The position numbers and the translations under genes were made by a program. A model generated the notes under the pieces. That model was not told where the DNA came from, did no database searches, and saw only the letters and a list, made by a program, of their open reading frames with translations. From Pseudomonas fluorescens HK44 (GTDB lineage: Bacteria > Pseudomonadota > Gammaproteobacteria > Pseudomonadales > Pseudomonadaceae), in the NCBI RefSeq assembly GCF_000217955.3, contig NZ_AFOY02000016.1:1-64000 (forward strand): a stretch of DNA of 64,000 nucleotides, in the 5' to 3' direction. Shown in pieces: positions 53,544-62,676 of this stretch. How positions within the stretch are numbered: position 1 is the stretch's first letter; every line of letters starts with the position of its first letter.

Positions 53544-55854
53544 CCGGCACCCACTGTTCAAGCAGGGCCGCCAGTTCCTCGCGACGGAACGGTTTCGCCA
53601 GATAATCGCTCATGCCTGCCGCACGGCAGCGTTCGCGCTCCTCGGGCATGGCGTTGGCGGTCAGGGCAACGATCGGCAGATCCGGCCAGCGCCCGCTGTG
53701 ACGGATCTGCCGGCTGGCCTCGTAGCCGTCCATCACTGGCATGTTGCAGTCCATCAGCACCATGTCGAATTCCTTGAGTTCCAGCTGGTCGAGCGCTTCG
53801 GCGCCGTGGGAGGCGACAACCACCTTGCAGCCCAACTTGCTGAGCATGCCTTTGGCCACGAGCTGATTGACCGGGTTGTCTTCCACCAGAAGGATTCTTG
53901 CCCGCCGCTGGGGCGTGAGGCTTGACTCTTGAGCATCGGTGACGAGAGCGACTTCGTCGGCCTGTAAAGTGCGTCGTAGTGTCTGGTAGAGCGCATTGCG
54001 GGCCAATGGGCGTGCTTGTTGTTGCAGGGGGGCGAGGGCAGCCGCTTCTTCACTGGGCATGAAACTGCCATAGGCAGTCACCAGCAGAATCGGCGCGGTC
54101 ATGCCCGGACGTACTCCGAACAGACATTCCGGGCAGTCAGTGATCATCACATCGGGCGATAACCCGATCAAGGCGTCGTCGATGGTGCGCTGTTGGTACT
54201 CCAGCCCCCAAACGGGCAACAGATTACCTAACAGTTCGGCCAGACCGCTGCTGGCGGCGGTAATCGCCAAGACCTTGCCTTGCAGGGGGGCGGGAATGAT
54301 TGCCGGCGTGTGGGCCGGCAACGGCAGTTCGGCGCAGAACTGACTGCCGAAACCAGGTTCTGAACTGATGCTGAGGCGGCCCTGCATGGCTTCGCACAGG
54401 TTGAAGGTCAGGGCCAAACCCAGCCCGGTACCACCGAACTGACGAGAGATGCCCGCACCCGCTTGGGTAAACGGCTGGAAGATTTTGAGCTGATCATCCT
54501 GCGCGATGCCGATTCCGGTGTCGCAGACTTCGATTCTGACGCCGTCTTCGTGGGTGCTCAGGCGCACGTCCACCCGTCCAAAACGGGTAAATTTAAGGGC
54601 GTTGGAGAGCAGGTTGCTGACAATCTGCCGAACCCGCATCGGGTCGCCGAGCACCAGAGACGGGAACTGCGGATCAATCAGGCATGTCAGTTCGACGCTG
54701 GGCGCGGCGTTCTGTGACAGCAGGTTGGCGGTGTCTTCGATCAGTGAGCCGAGGTCGAACGGAATGCGCTCCAGCTCAAGCTGACCCGCATCGAACTTCG
54801 ACAGGTCGAGAATATCGTTGAGCAGTTCCACCAGTACTTTGCCGGAGTCGTGGGCAATCGACAGTTGCTGGCGTTGTTCGGCATTTAGCGGACTGTCCAG
54901 CGAGAGCGCGATCATCCCCAGCAAGCCATTGAGCGGCGTACGGATTTCATGGCTCATGTTGGCCAGAAACACAGAGCGTGCCTGGGCCATGTCCAGAGCG
55001 GTCTGGCGCGCGATTTCCAATTCTTCGTTCGATACCGTCAATCGGCTATTGATCGCTTTCAGCTCACCGGTACGCGCCGAGACGATGTTTTCCAGTTGCC
55101 CGAGGTAGTCGGTCAGACGGTTTTCGGCATTGCGGCGTTGCTGGATTTCCGTGGTCATGTTTTCGAATTGCTGGTTGGCCACCGTGACCAGGACGCCGAT
55201 CTCATCGTTTTCATGTGCTACCGGACACTCCAGCGGTGGCTGCTCTGAACTGCTCGGGTCACGTGCACTCAGTTCGCGAATTACCCGCACCAGCGGTTTG
55301 GTGAGCATCACGTAGAACAGCGCCAGCAAAATCCCGGTCAATATCAGGCTGCGGACAAAACCGTTGATCAGAGTGACTTCGGCCCGGCGCAGAAAGCGGC
55401 TGCCAAACGTGTAGGTGTCAATATCCAGTTGCAAGGTGCCGAGGGACTCATCGGGCAGGTGGTCGAGGAACAGGCGGTCCTTGAACTGTCGATTGGCGCC
55501 GAACAGAAAGTCGCTGATCACCCGATAGCCGCCGTTTTGCGGGTCCGGGCGTTTTACGCTGGCGAGGATCGTATTGTTGTTATCGCTCAGTTGCGCACTG
55601 ATCACTGCGGGTGAGCGCAGCAGGCCGAGGGTCAGTTCCTGGGCCAGTTCGGCATCGATGTTGTAGGCGATCCGCGAAGCCGGGTTATGGCTGATTTCCA
55701 GCAGCGAGTGTATTTCCCGGTTGATGGAGGCGTCTTCGCTGGCATAATCGATGCCTATTTGCACCAGGCTGAGCAGGGTTCCCAGAATGAAACCGACCAG
55801 CACTGTGAGCCTGGCTTGCTTGTAAGACAGTCGGTTGGTGAACTTGATATCCAT
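53527..55854 (-). CDS. Hybrid sensor histidine kinase/response regulator
   Basis: 775 residues. Two membrane spans (about 15-35 and 165-185) frame a periplasmic domain of about 130 residues; HAMP; a coiled coil; HisKA with phosphoacceptor His302 in NMSHEIRTPLNGLLG; HATPase with GTGLGLAL; a degenerate receiver (about 520-625) with TDCPECLFG; and a proper receiver with Asp702 in MDCNMPVMDGYE. There is no HPt domain, so a separate phosphotransfer protein is needed, unlike the kinase at 57446. Signal unknown. ATG 55854 gives a normal membrane start. Confidence 0.92.
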   Translation of the reverse strand: MDIKFTNRLSYKQARLTVLVGFILGTLLSLVQIGIDYASEDASINREIHSLLEISHNPASRIAYNIDAELAQELTLGLLRSPAVISAQLSDNNNTILASVKRPDPQNGGYRVISDFLFGANRQFKDRLFLDHLPDESLGTLQLDIDTYTFGSRFLRRAEVTLINGFVRSLILTGILLALFYVMLTKPLVRVIRELSARDPSSSEQPPLECPVAHENDEIGVLVTVANQQFENMTTEIQQRRNAENRLTDYLGQLENIVSARTGELKAINSRLTVSNEELEIARQTALDMAQARSVFLANMSHEIRTPLNGLLGMIALSLDSPLNAEQRQQLSIAHDSGKVLVELLNDILDLSKFDAGQLELERIPFDLGSLIEDTANLLSQNAAPSVELTCLIDPQFPSLVLGDPMRVRQIVSNLLSNALKFTRFGRVDVRLSTHEDGVRIEVCDTGIGIAQDDQLKIFQPFTQAGAGISRQFGGTGLGLALTFNLCEAMQGRLSISSEPGFGSQFCAELPLPAHTPAIIPAPLQGKVLAITAASSGLAELLGNLLPVWGLEYQQRTIDDALIGLSPDVMITDCPECLFGVRPGMTAPILLVTAYGSFMPSEEAAALAPLQQQARPLARNALYQTLRRTLQADEVALVTDAQESSLTPQRRARILLVEDNPVNQLVAKGMLSKLGCKVVVASHGAEALDQLELKEFDMVLMDCNMPVMDGYEASRQIRHSGRWPDLPIVALTANAMPEERERCRAAGMSDYLAKPFRREELAALLEQWVPATIAP

Positions 55855-56020
55855 GGTGTGCTGAACCACTTTCGTTTCCCTTCTGGGCGAAGCATAGCCG
55901 ATCATCGGTGGGTTTCGGCATGACTGACGGGTGAGCCATTATCGCGATAATCCCGGCATTACGCGCTGTGCCTGGTTTTCTGTCCCCCATCATTACTGTG
56001 AACGTGCCTGAGGAGAAGTC

Positions 56021-56911
56021 GTGGATTCGCGATTGAATGCATTTCTTGAACGCGCCGATGCGGTTCTGGCTCGTATCGAGCCGTTACTGCCCGCGCAACG
56101 CACAGCCATCGACTGGACGCAGTGCCTGGCGGCACGCTGGCAGCGCGAGGGTCGGAGCGGATTTCTGTTGCCACTTGAGGTCAGCCTGGACATGCGTCTG
56201 TCTGACCTGATCGGGGTCGACAAGCAGTTGGAACAGTTGGGGCGAAACACCCGGCAGTTTCTCGACGGCATGCCTGCCAACCACGCGCTGCTCTGGGGTT
56301 CGCGTGGCACCGGTAAATCGTCGCTGGTGCGGGCCTTGCTGGCCGAGCACGCCAAGGGCGGTTTGCGCCTGATCGAGATTGAACGCGATCACCTGGCGGA
56401 CCTGCCACGCGTCGTCGAGCAAGTCGCCAAGCTGCCTCAGCGCTTTGTGCTGTTTTGCGACGATCTGTCGTTCGAGGCCGGTGAGGGCGATTACCGGGTG
56501 CTCAAAAGCGTGCTCGATGGCTCGCTGGAACAGGCGCCGGATAACGTACTGCTGTACGCCACCTCCAACCGTCGCCACCTGGTTCCGGAAAAAGAAAGCG
56601 ATAACGAAAACTGGAAAATGGTCGACGGCGAGCTTCATCCCAACGAGGCGGTCGAAGACAAGATTGCGCTGTCGGATCGATTTGGCCTGTGGCTGTCGTT
56701 TTATCCTTTTACCCAGGAGCACTTCCTCAATGTGGTCGAGCATTGGGTGGGAGCGTTGGCAGGCAAGGCCGGTCTTGAGTGGAAACGTGATGAAGAACTG
56801 GAGATTCTCGCCGTTCGCTGGGCGACCGGGCGCGGTAATCGCAACGGCCGTTGCGCGTATCAATTTGCCCGGTATTGGGTTGGACTGAAGTTGTTGGAGC
56901 ACAAGGCATGA
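56021..56911 (+). CDS. DUF815 family AAA ATPase
   Basis: 296 residues. Walker A GSRGTGKSS near residue 92, Walker B VLFCDDLSFE, sensor-like LLYATSNRRHLVP and the conserved ESDNENW acidic block, all DUF815 marks. The function is not established. A GTG start at 56021 follows GAGGAGAAG. Its stop overlaps the ATG of the methionine sulfoxide reductase gene. Confidence 0.88.
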   Translation: MDSRLNAFLERADAVLARIEPLLPAQRTAIDWTQCLAARWQREGRSGFLLPLEVSLDMRLSDLIGVDKQLEQLGRNTRQFLDGMPANHALLWGSRGTGKSSLVRALLAEHAKGGLRLIEIERDHLADLPRVVEQVAKLPQRFVLFCDDLSFEAGEGDYRVLKSVLDGSLEQAPDNVLLYATSNRRHLVPEKESDNENWKMVDGELHPNEAVEDKIALSDRFGLWLSFYPFTQEHFLNVVEHWVGALAGKAGLEWKRDEELEILAVRWATGRGNRNGRCAYQFARYWVGLKLLEHKA

Positions 56912-57390
56912 TCGATTTGCAAAAGAGCGGTGCGGGACTTGAGGGCTATGGCCTGCTCTGCGCGCAGTTGGAGTCGTTGCTGGCGGATGAGCGCGACTTT
57001 ATCGCCAACGCCGCGCAGTTTTCGGCGTTCTTGTTCAATCAGCTCGATGACCTGAACTGGGCCGGGTTTTACCTCAATCGCAACGAGGAACTGGTGCTCG
57101 GGCCGTTTCAGGGGCAGATCGCCTGCGTGCGCATTCCGTTCGGCCGTGGCGTTTGCGGCGCAGCGGCCGCTACCCTTCGCACTCAACGGGTTGAAGATGT
57201 GCACGCGTTTGCCGGGCATATTGCCTGCGACAGTGCCTCGAACAGTGAATTGGTGGTGCCTTTGGTCAAGGATGGTCGGTTGATTGGCGTGCTGGATCTG
57301 GACAGTCCTTTGCTGGCGCGTTTCACCGTTGATGATCAGGCCGGCATTGAGCAGTTGGCGGAGATTTTCTTGCGTTTGACCGAGTGCTGA
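56908..57390 (+). CDS. msrC: Free methionine-(R)-sulfoxide reductase (GAF domain, fRMsr)
   Basis: 160 residues, one GAF domain. LNWAGFYLNRNEELVLGPFQGQIACVRIPFGRGVCGAAAATLRTQRVEDVHAFAGHIACDS carries (in separate blocks) the three Cys at IAC, GVCG and IACD that fRMsr uses, and PLVKDGRLIGVLDLDSP closes the fold. It reduces free Met-R-sulfoxide with thioredoxin. The ATGA overlap with the DUF815 gene means coupling. Confidence 0.9.
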   Translation: MIDLQKSGAGLEGYGLLCAQLESLLADERDFIANAAQFSAFLFNQLDDLNWAGFYLNRNEELVLGPFQGQIACVRIPFGRGVCGAAAATLRTQRVEDVHAFAGHIACDSASNSELVVPLVKDGRLIGVLDLDSPLLARFTVDDQAGIEQLAEIFLRLTEC

Positions 57391-57445
57391 TCAAACCCGT
57401 AGCCGCTGCCGAAGGCGGCTGCTACGAGTTGCTTCAGGGCAGGTT

Positions 57446-60400
57446 CTACACGTTGGCGTGATGACGGATCTGTCGTTGTAGCGCCTGCTCCAGCTCAAGC
57501 ATGGCGTGCTCTACGCCTTTGCAGCGGGCCTCGAGTTGGTCCGCACCGATGTTCTCATGACATACGCGCTCAAGCGCTTCGCAGCCGTCGATAAGCTTTG
57601 AGGCCTGAACGATACGGGCCGCACCTTTGATTTTGTGCGCCATATCGATGAAGGCTTGCGGCCCGCTTGCAGGTGGCAGTGCGAGGAGTTCCTGGCGGTC
57701 GAGGCGATTGCTGTTGAGCAGTTCGGCGAGCAAGCGCTGAACCAGTTTTGGATCGCCGCCGGTGAGTAACTGCAAGCCGTCCAGGTTAAAGGCTTGATCG
57801 TCAATGATCGGCTTGAGTGCTTCCAGTCGCTGGCCCAGCGCGGGCAGGCTGATGGGTTTGAACAGGCAATCGTTCATGCCTGCCTGTCGGCATCGCTGTT
57901 TTTCCTCCGGTTGAGCATTGGCGGTAAAGCCAAGCACCGTACAGGGCGGGCGCTGCTCATCGTGCTCGGTCTTGCGGATGGCACGGGTGAGTTCGTAGCC
58001 ATTCATCACTGGCATGTTGCAGTCTGCAATCACCAGGTCGAAATGGCCTTCTTTCCATGCCTGGAAACCTGCCTCACCGTTGTTGGCCGTGACGGACCGA
58101 TGCCCCAGAAAGCCGAGTTGCTGGCACATGAGCAAGCGATTCGCGGGATGGTCGTCGACCACCAGCACGTTCAGGGTGATCGTGGCGTTCGCGATGACCG
58201 GTTGTGGGGTGTCCAGCATCAGGGCGTCTGGCAGCACGGCCATCGGCAATGAAATCCGGACCTGAGTGCCGATCCCGGGCGAACTGGTCAGTTGCACGCA
58301 ACCACCCATCATTTCGCACAGGTTGCGGCTGATCACCAACCCCAATCCAGCGCCGCTTCTGGCCAAATGCCCGCTGTTATCGGCCTGACTGAAAGGTTCG
58401 AACAAGCGTCGCTGATCGTCTTCGCTGATGCCGATTCCGCTGTCATTGACCCACAACTCCATCTGGAGGCTGCCGGGCTCCGAGGCCGGTTGCAGATTGA
58501 CCTTGATCGTCACCTGGCCGTGCTCGGTAAACTTGATGGCATTACTGATCAGGTTGGACAGTATCTGTTTGAAGCGCAGGGGGTCGATCAATACATCGGG
58601 CTGTTCAGCGCTGGTGGGGTGCTCCAGCACGAGACAGAGGTTTTTTTGCCGGGCCAATCCATCGAAAACCCGCACGACCGATTCAATCGTCTCGCCAAGG
58701 TTCACCCGCTCTGGCGCCAGGCTCAAATGGCCAGACTCGATTCGGGCAATATCGAGTATGTCGCCAATCAACTCCAGCATGTCCTTGGCCGAGCTATAGG
58801 CCACTTCGATAGCCGGCCGATCCAGATGACCCTGATCGGCCCGTTTCAATGTCAGTTCGAGCATGCCGATCACCGCATTCATCGGCGTGCGGATTTCATG
58901 ACTCATGGTGGCCAGGAAGGTGCTCTTGGCGCGATTGGCTTTGTCCGCCTGTTCTTTGGCGGACCTGAGCTCATCAAAAAGCTGCCGTCGTTCGCTGATG
59001 TCGATCCAGCCTCCAATGATCCCCTGGACCTCACCCGTCGAGTCCCGATAGGGAAGAATCCAGTGATAGATCGTCAGCCTTTTCCGGCCAATGTGCAGGG
59101 GGCGGTCGAGAATCAACGGGACACCTTCGGCCACCACACGCTGGTAGTCGGCCAGGTATTCCCTGGCTTCGAACTCATTGCTCATGGCGCCCTGCATGAG
59201 GTTTTTGCCAATCACGTCTTCGCGTTTGGCACAAAAGGCCTCCAGATAGCTGTCGTTACAACTTTGCAGCAGTCCTTCACGGTCCCGTACGTAGATGGGG
59301 TGAGGTGTACCGTTGACCAGCGTGCGCATGAATTCGAACTGGTCGTTGAGTGCGCGTTCTGCCTTCTGGCGTTGCTTGATCTGCCTGCGCATGTGGGCAT
59401 TCCAGGCCAGCGAAATCAGCAACAAAAGACCGCTGCCAATGACCAGTTGATAGAACAGGCGATGGTAGTTGCGCCAGGTGCTATTGGCGGTGCCCGTGTA
59501 GCCGCGCCAGCGGCTGTTGATTATTCCCAGCTCGTCCGGCGCAATGCTGAGCAGGGCTTTGTCGAGGATGGAGTGCAGTTCTGTAGCGCTGCGCGCGGTT
59601 GCCAGTGAAAACGCGGCTTGCTGTGTCCCGACAGTCGCGCTGATTTGCAATGCATCCTCGAACACTTGCGATGAAATGAAGTAGTTGGCAATCACCAATG
59701 AATTGACTGCGCCGTCGACCTGACCTTTGGCGAGTAACTCCACCGCGCTGAAACTGTCAGGCGTTTCAATCAACTGGATCGTCGGGTATGTGCGGTGCAG
59801 ATAGTCGAGGAGCGGATTGCCCTGAGTGATGGCGAGGCTCTTTCCATTCAATTGCTCAAGACTGATTGGGCTGGAGCTGCTCTTTCGGGTCAGTAGTACA
59901 AATGAATTTTCCAGGTAGGGCCGAGTGAAGCTCAATTGTGCCTCGCGTTCGGGGCTAGGAATCATCGCGCCAATCAGGTCAGCCTGGTTCCCTTTGACCT
60001 GGCTGATCATCTCGCTGTCACTTTGGCTGCGGTGAATCTCGAAGCGCAAACCGGTTCGAAGCCTGATCAGTTCGAGCAAGTCGGCGGTTATTCCCCGAAA
60101 GCTCTCGTCGGCGTCAAAGAACGTCAGCGGGGCGAAGGCATCGTTGACGACCACGCGAACAACGGGGTGCTGCGCAAGCCAGCGTTCCTCACGGTTGGTC
60201 AATTGCAGTTTGTGGTCAGTCAGAAGGATGTCGCTGCCCGCGCTCCAGCGTTTGGCAATGTTTTCCCGCTCGCCCGCGGGCATTTCCTTGAGTACAGCGT
60301 TGATGATTGCCAGCAGGTCCGGATTGTCCTTGCTGACCGCGAAGCTGAAGCCATAGGCCTCATGTTTGCCGAAGTTGGCCATCCGTATATTTTTCAGATA

Positions 60401-61075
60401 GCCCTTGTTGATCATGAAGTGGGTGGAAATGGTATCGCCAAGGAATACGTCTGCCTGGTCGAAGGCAACGGCATTGATCGCATTCTGGTAGGACGGGTAA
60501 GAGGTGATGATGGCCTTGGGGTATTGCGCCTTTACCTCTTCCAGCGGCAGATAGTGATAGACCATGCTCAAACGCATGTCGGCAAGACCTTCGGTCAATG
60601 ATCGGTTTTCTGCATTCCGAGTGACCAGAACCGGTTGATCTATGGCGTAGGGGGCAGACAGTACGATGCTGGAACGTCTTCCTTCAAAGCTATTGGCCGT
60701 TCCGAGCAGGTCGACGTCGCCGTTTTCGAGTGCTTCGATGGCGGCCTCTCGGGAGAGGTAACGACGGACCTTGATCGACAGGCCCAGGGATTGTGCTAGG
60801 ACCCCTGCGTAATCAGCCGTGAAACCCTCATAGTCGTGACCGCTGATCGTTAAATCGAAAGGAGGGTAGTCAGGCGCGGAGGTCCCCAGGACCAGTTCGC
60901 GCTTGTTGTGCAGCCACAGCCGTTGTGATTTATCCAGTTGAACGTCCATGTAACCTGCCGTTGAGCGACTGAGCAGCGTGTAATTTCCGATTCCGCTGTC
61001 TGCTCCGGACACAGAGGTGCTCAGACATAAACCTGCACTCAAATACAATAAATAGTCCTTTAAACACCTGGGCAT
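57446..61075 (-). CDS. BvgS/EvgS/RocS-type phosphorelay sensor kinase
   Basis: 1209 residues. Signal peptide, two tandem periplasmic SBP_bac_3 (Venus-flytrap) domains (about 60-280 and 305-525), one membrane span (about 545-565), PAS (about 590-700), HisKA with His726, HATPase with GAGLGLVI, receiver with Asp1018 in ADCNMPVMNGYE and C-terminal HPt with His1147 in MAHKIKGAAR. The relay His-Asp-His passes to the LuxR-type regulator upstream. ATG 61075 is chosen over a GTG at 61087 that overlaps the regulator stop. Confidence 0.94.
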   Translation of the reverse strand: MPRCLKDYLLYLSAGLCLSTSVSGADSGIGNYTLLSRSTAGYMDVQLDKSQRLWLHNKRELVLGTSAPDYPPFDLTISGHDYEGFTADYAGVLAQSLGLSIKVRRYLSREAAIEALENGDVDLLGTANSFEGRRSSIVLSAPYAIDQPVLVTRNAENRSLTEGLADMRLSMVYHYLPLEEVKAQYPKAIITSYPSYQNAINAVAFDQADVFLGDTISTHFMINKGYLKNIRMANFGKHEAYGFSFAVSKDNPDLLAIINAVLKEMPAGERENIAKRWSAGSDILLTDHKLQLTNREERWLAQHPVVRVVVNDAFAPLTFFDADESFRGITADLLELIRLRTGLRFEIHRSQSDSEMISQVKGNQADLIGAMIPSPEREAQLSFTRPYLENSFVLLTRKSSSSPISLEQLNGKSLAITQGNPLLDYLHRTYPTIQLIETPDSFSAVELLAKGQVDGAVNSLVIANYFISSQVFEDALQISATVGTQQAAFSLATARSATELHSILDKALLSIAPDELGIINSRWRGYTGTANSTWRNYHRLFYQLVIGSGLLLLISLAWNAHMRRQIKQRQKAERALNDQFEFMRTLVNGTPHPIYVRDREGLLQSCNDSYLEAFCAKREDVIGKNLMQGAMSNEFEAREYLADYQRVVAEGVPLILDRPLHIGRKRLTIYHWILPYRDSTGEVQGIIGGWIDISERRQLFDELRSAKEQADKANRAKSTFLATMSHEIRTPMNAVIGMLELTLKRADQGHLDRPAIEVAYSSAKDMLELIGDILDIARIESGHLSLAPERVNLGETIESVVRVFDGLARQKNLCLVLEHPTSAEQPDVLIDPLRFKQILSNLISNAIKFTEHGQVTIKVNLQPASEPGSLQMELWVNDSGIGISEDDQRRLFEPFSQADNSGHLARSGAGLGLVISRNLCEMMGGCVQLTSSPGIGTQVRISLPMAVLPDALMLDTPQPVIANATITLNVLVVDDHPANRLLMCQQLGFLGHRSVTANNGEAGFQAWKEGHFDLVIADCNMPVMNGYELTRAIRKTEHDEQRPPCTVLGFTANAQPEEKQRCRQAGMNDCLFKPISLPALGQRLEALKPIIDDQAFNLDGLQLLTGGDPKLVQRLLAELLNSNRLDRQELLALPPASGPQAFIDMAHKIKGAARIVQASKLIDGCEALERVCHENIGADQLEARCKGVEHAMLELEQALQRQIRHHANV

Positions 61076-61083
61076 CCTGTCTC

Positions 61084-61710
61084 TCACACTAGCGCGTTAC
61101 GTTTTGCCATCTCGATAAGTTCTACCAGGGATTTGGCCTTGAGTTTTTGCATGAGTCTTTTTTTGTAGGTGCTGACGGTCTTGTTGCTGAGGAACATGCC
61201 TTTGGCAATTTCCTTATTGGTACGACCCTGGGCGAACAGTTGCAGGACCATCAGTTCGCGATCATTGACGGACTTGAACAAATCCAGTTCAGCGCAGAGC
61301 GCTTCGTCCCCGCGAACCGGGTTCAAGGCCTGGCTGGGGAAGTAGTTGTAACCGGACAGCACGGCTTTGATGGCACTGAGCAGTTCGCTGAGATCTTCCT
61401 GCTTGCAGACATAACCGGAGGCCCCGGACTGCATACAGCGGATGGCGAACAGTGTTGGGCTCTGGGCCGTCAACACCAGTGTTTTCAGCGGGGTACTCAT
61501 TGCATTGAAGCGGGAGAGAACTTCCAGCCCGTCGAGTTTAGGAATGCTGATGTCAAGAATAATCAGGTCGGGCATGCATTCGCGAACCATCTGCATCGCA
61601 TCGACTCCGTTGTCGGCTTCACCGACTACTTTGTAACCTTCATGTTCCAGCAACATACGAACTGCAAGGCGAATGACGGGGTGATCGTCGACAATAAAAA
61701 CTGAGTTCAT
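61084..61710 (-). CDS. LuxR-type response regulator (BvgA/EvgA/RocA-like)
   Basis: 208 residues. Receiver with Asp53 in ILDISIPKLDG and a NarL/LuxR helix-turn-helix (about 145-205) with LFAQGRTNKEIAKGMFLSNKTVSTYKKRLMQKL. It is the likely output of the kinase encoded 8 bases downstream. MNSVFIVDDHPVIR fits the usual start at 61710; 61716 is also possible. A palindrome lies about 85 bases upstream. Confidence 0.92.
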   Translation of the reverse strand: MNSVFIVDDHPVIRLAVRMLLEHEGYKVVGEADNGVDAMQMVRECMPDLIILDISIPKLDGLEVLSRFNAMSTPLKTLVLTAQSPTLFAIRCMQSGASGYVCKQEDLSELLSAIKAVLSGYNYFPSQALNPVRGDEALCAELDLFKSVNDRELMVLQLFAQGRTNKEIAKGMFLSNKTVSTYKKRLMQKLKAKSLVELIEMAKRNALV

Positions 61711-61788
61711 AATCATGTCCCATACGTGCGCAAATAAAGCGAGCACCTTAGCTCAGATAAGTGCGTTGACACATGAACTGACGGGGCT

Positions 61789-61816
61789 GTAGGTGCAATA
61801 TAGGACATGTCCTACA
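61789..61816. promoter_or_regulatory. Palindrome upstream of the two-component operon
   Basis: TAGGACATGTCCTA (61801-61814) is a perfect 14-base palindrome; it ends CCTACA (61811-61816) and a mirrored TGTAGG stands at 61789-61794. EvgA and BvgA bind inverted TTCCTACA- or TTTCCTA-like sites, so an autoregulatory site is plausible. The assignment is inferred. Confidence 0.5.
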
Positions 61817-61871
61817 TTAAAAGAGGCATCGGACTACGCATGAACTAGGTTTGTGAGGAAGAGCGAGAATA

Positions 61872-62003
61872 TTAGTCGGGCATGTAGGTGCCCTTATTCA
61901 GGGTGGATATATGCTTTTGCAATAAGTGCCAGATCTCTGTTTTCTGGTGCGTGGTAATACTGAGGCTTCTCTGTTTGTCGTGAGGTGTCTGAAGGTTTTC
62001 CAT
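61872..62003 (-). CDS. Possible 43-residue small protein
   Basis: The frame starts MENLQTPHDKQRSLSITTHQ and continues KTEIWHLLQKHISTLNKGTY to MPD. Its ATG shares one base with the TAA of the receiver gene (TAATG), the usual sign of translational coupling. It has no strong ribosome site of its own and matches nothing I know. It could also be a decayed C-terminal extension of the receiver. No other gene covers 61711-62002. Confidence 0.35.
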   Translation of the reverse strand: MENLQTPHDKQRSLSITTHQKTEIWHLLQKHISTLNKGTYMPD

Positions 62004-62410
62004 TAATAGTGTTTGTTTGTAAGGTCGGGAAGGGTCAATAAGTTTATAAATTCAGATTGTTTCAGCGGTTTCGCCAAATAACCCAGTAATGGCAGTCGTT
62101 GCTCGTGTGCGTTTTTTTTCAAGGTGTCCAGTTCGATTGAGTCAAGGCTGCTCAGGATGATTGCCTGTTGTATCAGGTGCTGGTGGCTGGCAATACCAAT
62201 CAGGTCAAGACCGGAGAGGTCTGGCAGGCATTGATCGCACAGCAGTATTTCGAAGGGGCGTTGCACTTGTATCATCGTCTGTAATGCATTTTCGGCGTTA
62301 TCTACGGCGGTGACCTGAGTAAAACCGTAACTTTCAAGTAAGTATTGGGTTGCTTTCAGCTGAAAAGGATGGTCCTCCACCAGCATGATGCGCAGATCGT
62401 AGTTGAACAT
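62003..62410 (-). CDS. Stand-alone receiver protein, RocR-like
   Basis: 135 residues, one receiver domain: acidic residues in VEDHPFQ, Asp59 in LLCDQCLPDLSGLDLI, IILSSLDSIE and the Lys in LGYLAKPLKQSEFINLL. The C-terminal half resembles the receiver of P. aeruginosa RocR (ILSS and the GxLxKP block), but no EAL phosphodiesterase domain follows. It may modulate the kinase by competing for phosphate. GGAAAG sits before ATG 62410; ATG 62422 is possible. Confidence 0.8.
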   Translation of the reverse strand: MFNYDLRIMLVEDHPFQLKATQYLLESYGFTQVTAVDNAENALQTMIQVQRPFEILLCDQCLPDLSGLDLIGIASHQHLIQQAIILSSLDSIELDTLKKNAHEQRLPLLGYLAKPLKQSEFINLLTLPDLTNKHY

Positions 62411-62596
62411 ATAGCTTTCCATGAGGATGGTCGAACTGCGGTGTGCGTCAGAAACAACCTTGTCGATTTAATCAGTACTGTCTTGTTTGCCATTGCTGGA
62501 GTTCTATCAGCTGTAAGGCCCCCAATCCTGTTGTTCAGGATAGAGTGATTATTTCGTGTGTATATAGAGCAAACGATCAGTTTACTCTGCACAGGA

Positions 62597-62622
62597 TGTA
62601 GGGGGATTCTCCCGGTACTACA
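62597..62622. promoter_or_regulatory. Dyad upstream of the receiver gene
   Basis: TGTA (62597) and TACA (62619) flank GGGGGATTCTCCC, itself 10 of 13 bases symmetric. It lies in the 266-base gap between dgt and the receiver gene and may be an operator. The binding protein is unknown. Confidence 0.35.
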
Positions 62623-62676
62623 AAGTATTGGGGGGATCAGCCGTCACGGAATATTCCGGGCGACTGATCGATTGAT

